Shown piece by piece: positions 3,930 through 5,577 of a DNA stretch of 5,577 nucleotides (the first letter of the stretch is position 1; every line of letters begins with the position of its first letter). The DNA is from an uncultured Bacilli bacterium (GTDB lineage: Bacteria > Bacillota_I > Bacilli_A > RF39 > UBA660), in assembly GCA_947625365.1 (NCBI GenBank), contig CANQNZ010000073.1:1-5577 (forward strand), in the 5' to 3' direction. A model generated the notes under the pieces. That model did not search any database and was not told the DNA's origin. It saw only the letters and a list, made by a program, of their open reading frames with translations. A program made the translations under genes and the position numbers.

Positions 3930-5577
3930 TTACTCTACAACATATGGATTACTTTCTGTTCCATCGCCGCCCGTTATTTGGATATCTGAATTTAGATTGA
4001 TAACTGGGAGCACGGCGTTAGTGAGGTTAACACTGTCGTAGTCGTAGATGTTACCATAGTCGCCAGAAAATTCATAAGCGTAAGAACCATCAAAGTAGCT
4101 AGGCGACATAGACCACCAGTCATAATTATGATACATATAATAATCTGAATTTACTTCATTATACCAAACAATCCCTGCTATATTCATTTCATCGGCTGTT
4201 AAGAGTCCTATCTTTAATTTATATAGACCTCCATAATTTTGCTCTGTATTTGGGCATTGTAAAGTTGCTCCAGTATCGTCGATTATTCTTCGATATGAGC
4301 CATAATATGTATAACCCTTATCAGTTGAACTTATAGTAGTATCGTTACAATATGTTCCATAGGCTATTTGCGAGTCTTTATCCTTCAAATTTGTATAATA
4401 CCACTTTTCCAAATATTTTTTTATATCACTACTTGTTCCTCCGTTTGAGTTTTCGAAAATTTCACTACCTGTATATGTACTTTTACATGGTGATGTTTTC
4501 GTACAATTAATGTCGTTATCATATATATAACCGACATACTGTAATTCATTAGAAGTTGTATTAAATGACTGCCCTTTTGTCAATATTCTATCTTTCAATA
4601 TCAATCTTATTGTTCCATCCCCATTTATTCGGATAACACGCCAATCCTGATTTGCAAATTTTACATAATTATTTTTTACTTTTCCTCTTAAAACATAACT
4701 TATCCCGTCATCATCTGGCGTTGCCACTATTCCCTCTTCTAGGTCATATCCAACTAAACCTGACAAATTTGCTTTGGTTATTATTGAACCCTTTGCTTCC
4801 ACTATTTCATAAATTTCTCGATATCCAACATAATCATTAAAACCAAATGTATATGCTCCTATATGATTTTCCGGGTCTGTTACACTGCATTCATAGTCGG
4901 ACATTTCATATGAAGCACCAACAAGATTGATATTGCCTAAGCTATCTGTTACACATATGCCAGCGCCATTACCATTATCTTTGGATGTATCAATATTTAC
5001 GGTTTGATTTTCTTTTGTGGTTTCATAAAAGTCAAAACTTTCCATTTCATTATCTGGTGTTATCGGATAGCTTTTTAATATTTTTCCAGCTAATAAGCCT
5101 CCATCTCCAGCTGTTGCTTCTATTGTTATTTTAAAGGTAAAACTTTTATTTGCACCCTGTGTTTCTGTTGTATCTTTATCCATCCAACTTCTTATTTGTA
5201 AAGTTTTTGTTTGATTAGATGGTAACACACCACTATTTATTATATATGATTTTTTATTATTATAATTATCTATATTTCTTGTTTCAGTTATTGTGGCACT
5301 ACTTAATAGTTTTATATCGCTATCTGTCGCTACTTTTAAATAATCTGGGCTCAATGTAGAGTCAGTTTCTTCATTTAATATTACATTATATGATGCTACT
5401 GTTTTACAGCTATTTTTTATTTGTACTTCATATGGATTATTTTGCATTCCTTCTTCATCTGTTTGTGGGTAACCATGTTCTAAGGTTACTCCTTCTCCGT
5501 TTGTTTGGGAATATGCTATTGTAAAGCAATCATATATATTTTTATTTACTCCTGTTTCGGTAAAGTTTCTTGTCCAT
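3930..5577 (-). CDS. Large secreted/surface protein with N-terminal beta-sandwich and variable C-terminal domain (5' partial)
   Basis: The frame stays open to the right edge: 43 codons precede the internal ATG at 5447, so the true start and any signal peptide lie outside the window. In total 548 residues are visible, counting from a Trp at 5576. Residues 1-155 (FTIAYSQTNGEGVTLEHGYP, then alternating beta strands, RSWMDKDTTETQGANKSFTFKITI) look like an Ig- or TasA-like beta sandwich. A linker follows. A second module contains YVKFANQDWRVIRINGDGTIR, KYLEKWYYTNLKDKDSQIA, CPN, GLLTADEMNIAG, YDWWSMSPSYF and a PVINL...GDGTESNPYVVE ending. I recall this layout, with a (V)RPVINLK...GDGT..NPY tail, from multi-copy hypothetical surface proteins of gut Bacillota. 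It is reminiscent of DUF6273-type domains, but that assignment is from memory. Eight cysteines are visible, an even number that fits extracellular disulfides. No C-terminal anchor is seen. The last part differs sharply in base and codon use from the rest. The function is unknown; cell-surface display, binding or adhesion is inferred. Confidence 0.8.
   Translation of the reverse strand, partial: WTRNFTETGVNKNIYDCFTIAYSQTNGEGVTLEHGYPQTDEEGMQNNPYEVQIKNSCKTVASYNVILNEETDSTLSPDYLKVATDSDIKLLSSATITETRNIDNYNNKKSYIINSGVLPSNQTKTLQIRSWMDKDTTETQGANKSFTFKITIEATAGDGGLLAGKILKSYPITPDNEMESFDFYETTKENQTVNIDTSKDNGNGAGICVTDSLGNINLVGASYEMSDYECSVTDPENHIGAYTFGFNDYVGYREIYEIVEAKGSIITKANLSGLVGYDLEEGIVATPDDDGISYVLRGKVKNNYVKFANQDWRVIRINGDGTIRLILKDRILTKGQSFNTTSNELQYVGYIYDNDINCTKTSPCKSTYTGSEIFENSNGGTSSDIKKYLEKWYYTNLKDKDSQIAYGTYCNDTTISSTDKGYTYYGSYRRIIDDTGATLQCPNTEQNYGGLYKLKIGLLTADEMNIAGIVWYNEVNSDYYMYHNYDWWSMSPSYFDGSYAYEFSGDYGNIYDYDSVNLTNAVLPVINLNSDIQITGGDGTESNPYVVE
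3999..4121 (-). other. GC-shifted, NAC-codon-rich block in the surface gene; candidate DGR-type variable region
   Basis: Forty-one codons, from GAC before TGGTGG to the ATC of PVI, run at about 46% GC, against about 27% in the 79 bases just upstream within the gene. Tyr/Asn/Asp codons are NAC in 11 of 14 cases, whereas the preceding 12 Tyr/Asn/Asp/His codons (4122-4200) are all NAT and those after 3999 are again NAT. The encoded stretch includes GNIYDYDSVNLTN, a run of Y, D, N and S residues just before the conserved-looking tail. Size, 3'-end position and NNC codon style resemble the variable region of diversity-generating retroelement targets. No template repeat is seen in the 117 bases downstream of the gene or elsewhere in the window. 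Confidence 0.45.

Noticed and set aside
4652..4840. 62-residue + strand frame with Leu/His-rich sequence
   Set aside because: It is antisense to the surface gene and its composition is the complement of that gene's codons; no start signal supports it.
5445..5447. ATG here as the start of the surface protein (505 residues)
   Set aside because: The same frame is open for 43 more codons to the window edge with family-like sequence, and there is no ribosome site directly before this ATG. It is an internal Met of a 5'-partial gene.
1..5577. CRISPR arrays, tRNA or rRNA genes, insertion sequences
   Set aside because: I saw no spaced direct repeats, no tRNA-like folds, no transposase frames and no terminal inverted repeats.

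Overview
The window is a low-GC stretch with four protein genes, all on the minus strand. Listed in transcription order, from high to low coordinates, they are: a large secreted or surface protein whose N-terminus runs off the right edge; parC, the DNA topoisomerase IV subunit A; a class I SAM-dependent methyltransferase of the RlmI-like COG1092 type; and spoVS. Every tryptophan in the four frames is TGG and one gene ends in TGA, so TGA is a stop and this is not a Mycoplasma-type code. The AT-rich composition, a Firmicutes-type ParC, SpoVS and the surface-protein family together suggest an AT-rich member of the Bacillota, probably a gut-associated Bacilli lineage. That taxonomic guess is an inference.

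Layout. At 1-39 there is a hairpin that overlaps the spoVS stop and has its long T-run on the + strand side. spoVS lies at 37-297 behind a textbook Shine-Dalgarno sequence. A strong intrinsic terminator (337-365) closes the methyltransferase gene (364-1236). Another hairpin (1283-1309) closes parC (1308-3812). Between parC and the surface gene (3813-3929) lie a hairpin just after the surface-gene stop, a second inverted repeat and an extended -10 promoter candidate for parC. The surface gene occupies 3930 to the window end. No stretch above 300 bases lacks a gene. Each gene appears to be its own transcription unit rather than part of one operon, because a hairpin sits at the end of each.

The most interesting signal is in the last ~130 codons of the surface gene. 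At 3999-4121 the sequence changes abruptly: GC rises from about 27% to about 46%, and Tyr/Asn/Asp/His codons switch from all NAT (12 of 12 just upstream) to mostly NAC (11 of 14). This block encodes a Y/D/N/S/G-rich stretch just before a conserved-looking PVINL...GDGT..NPY tail. Position, length and codon style all resemble the variable region of a diversity-generating retroelement (DGR) target. No template repeat or reverse transcriptase is in the window, so this is a hypothesis to test. A second structural pattern is the compact gene ends and starts: three terminator stems begin inside stop codons, and parC and the methyltransferase share an extended -10 motif exactly 15 nt before their ATG.
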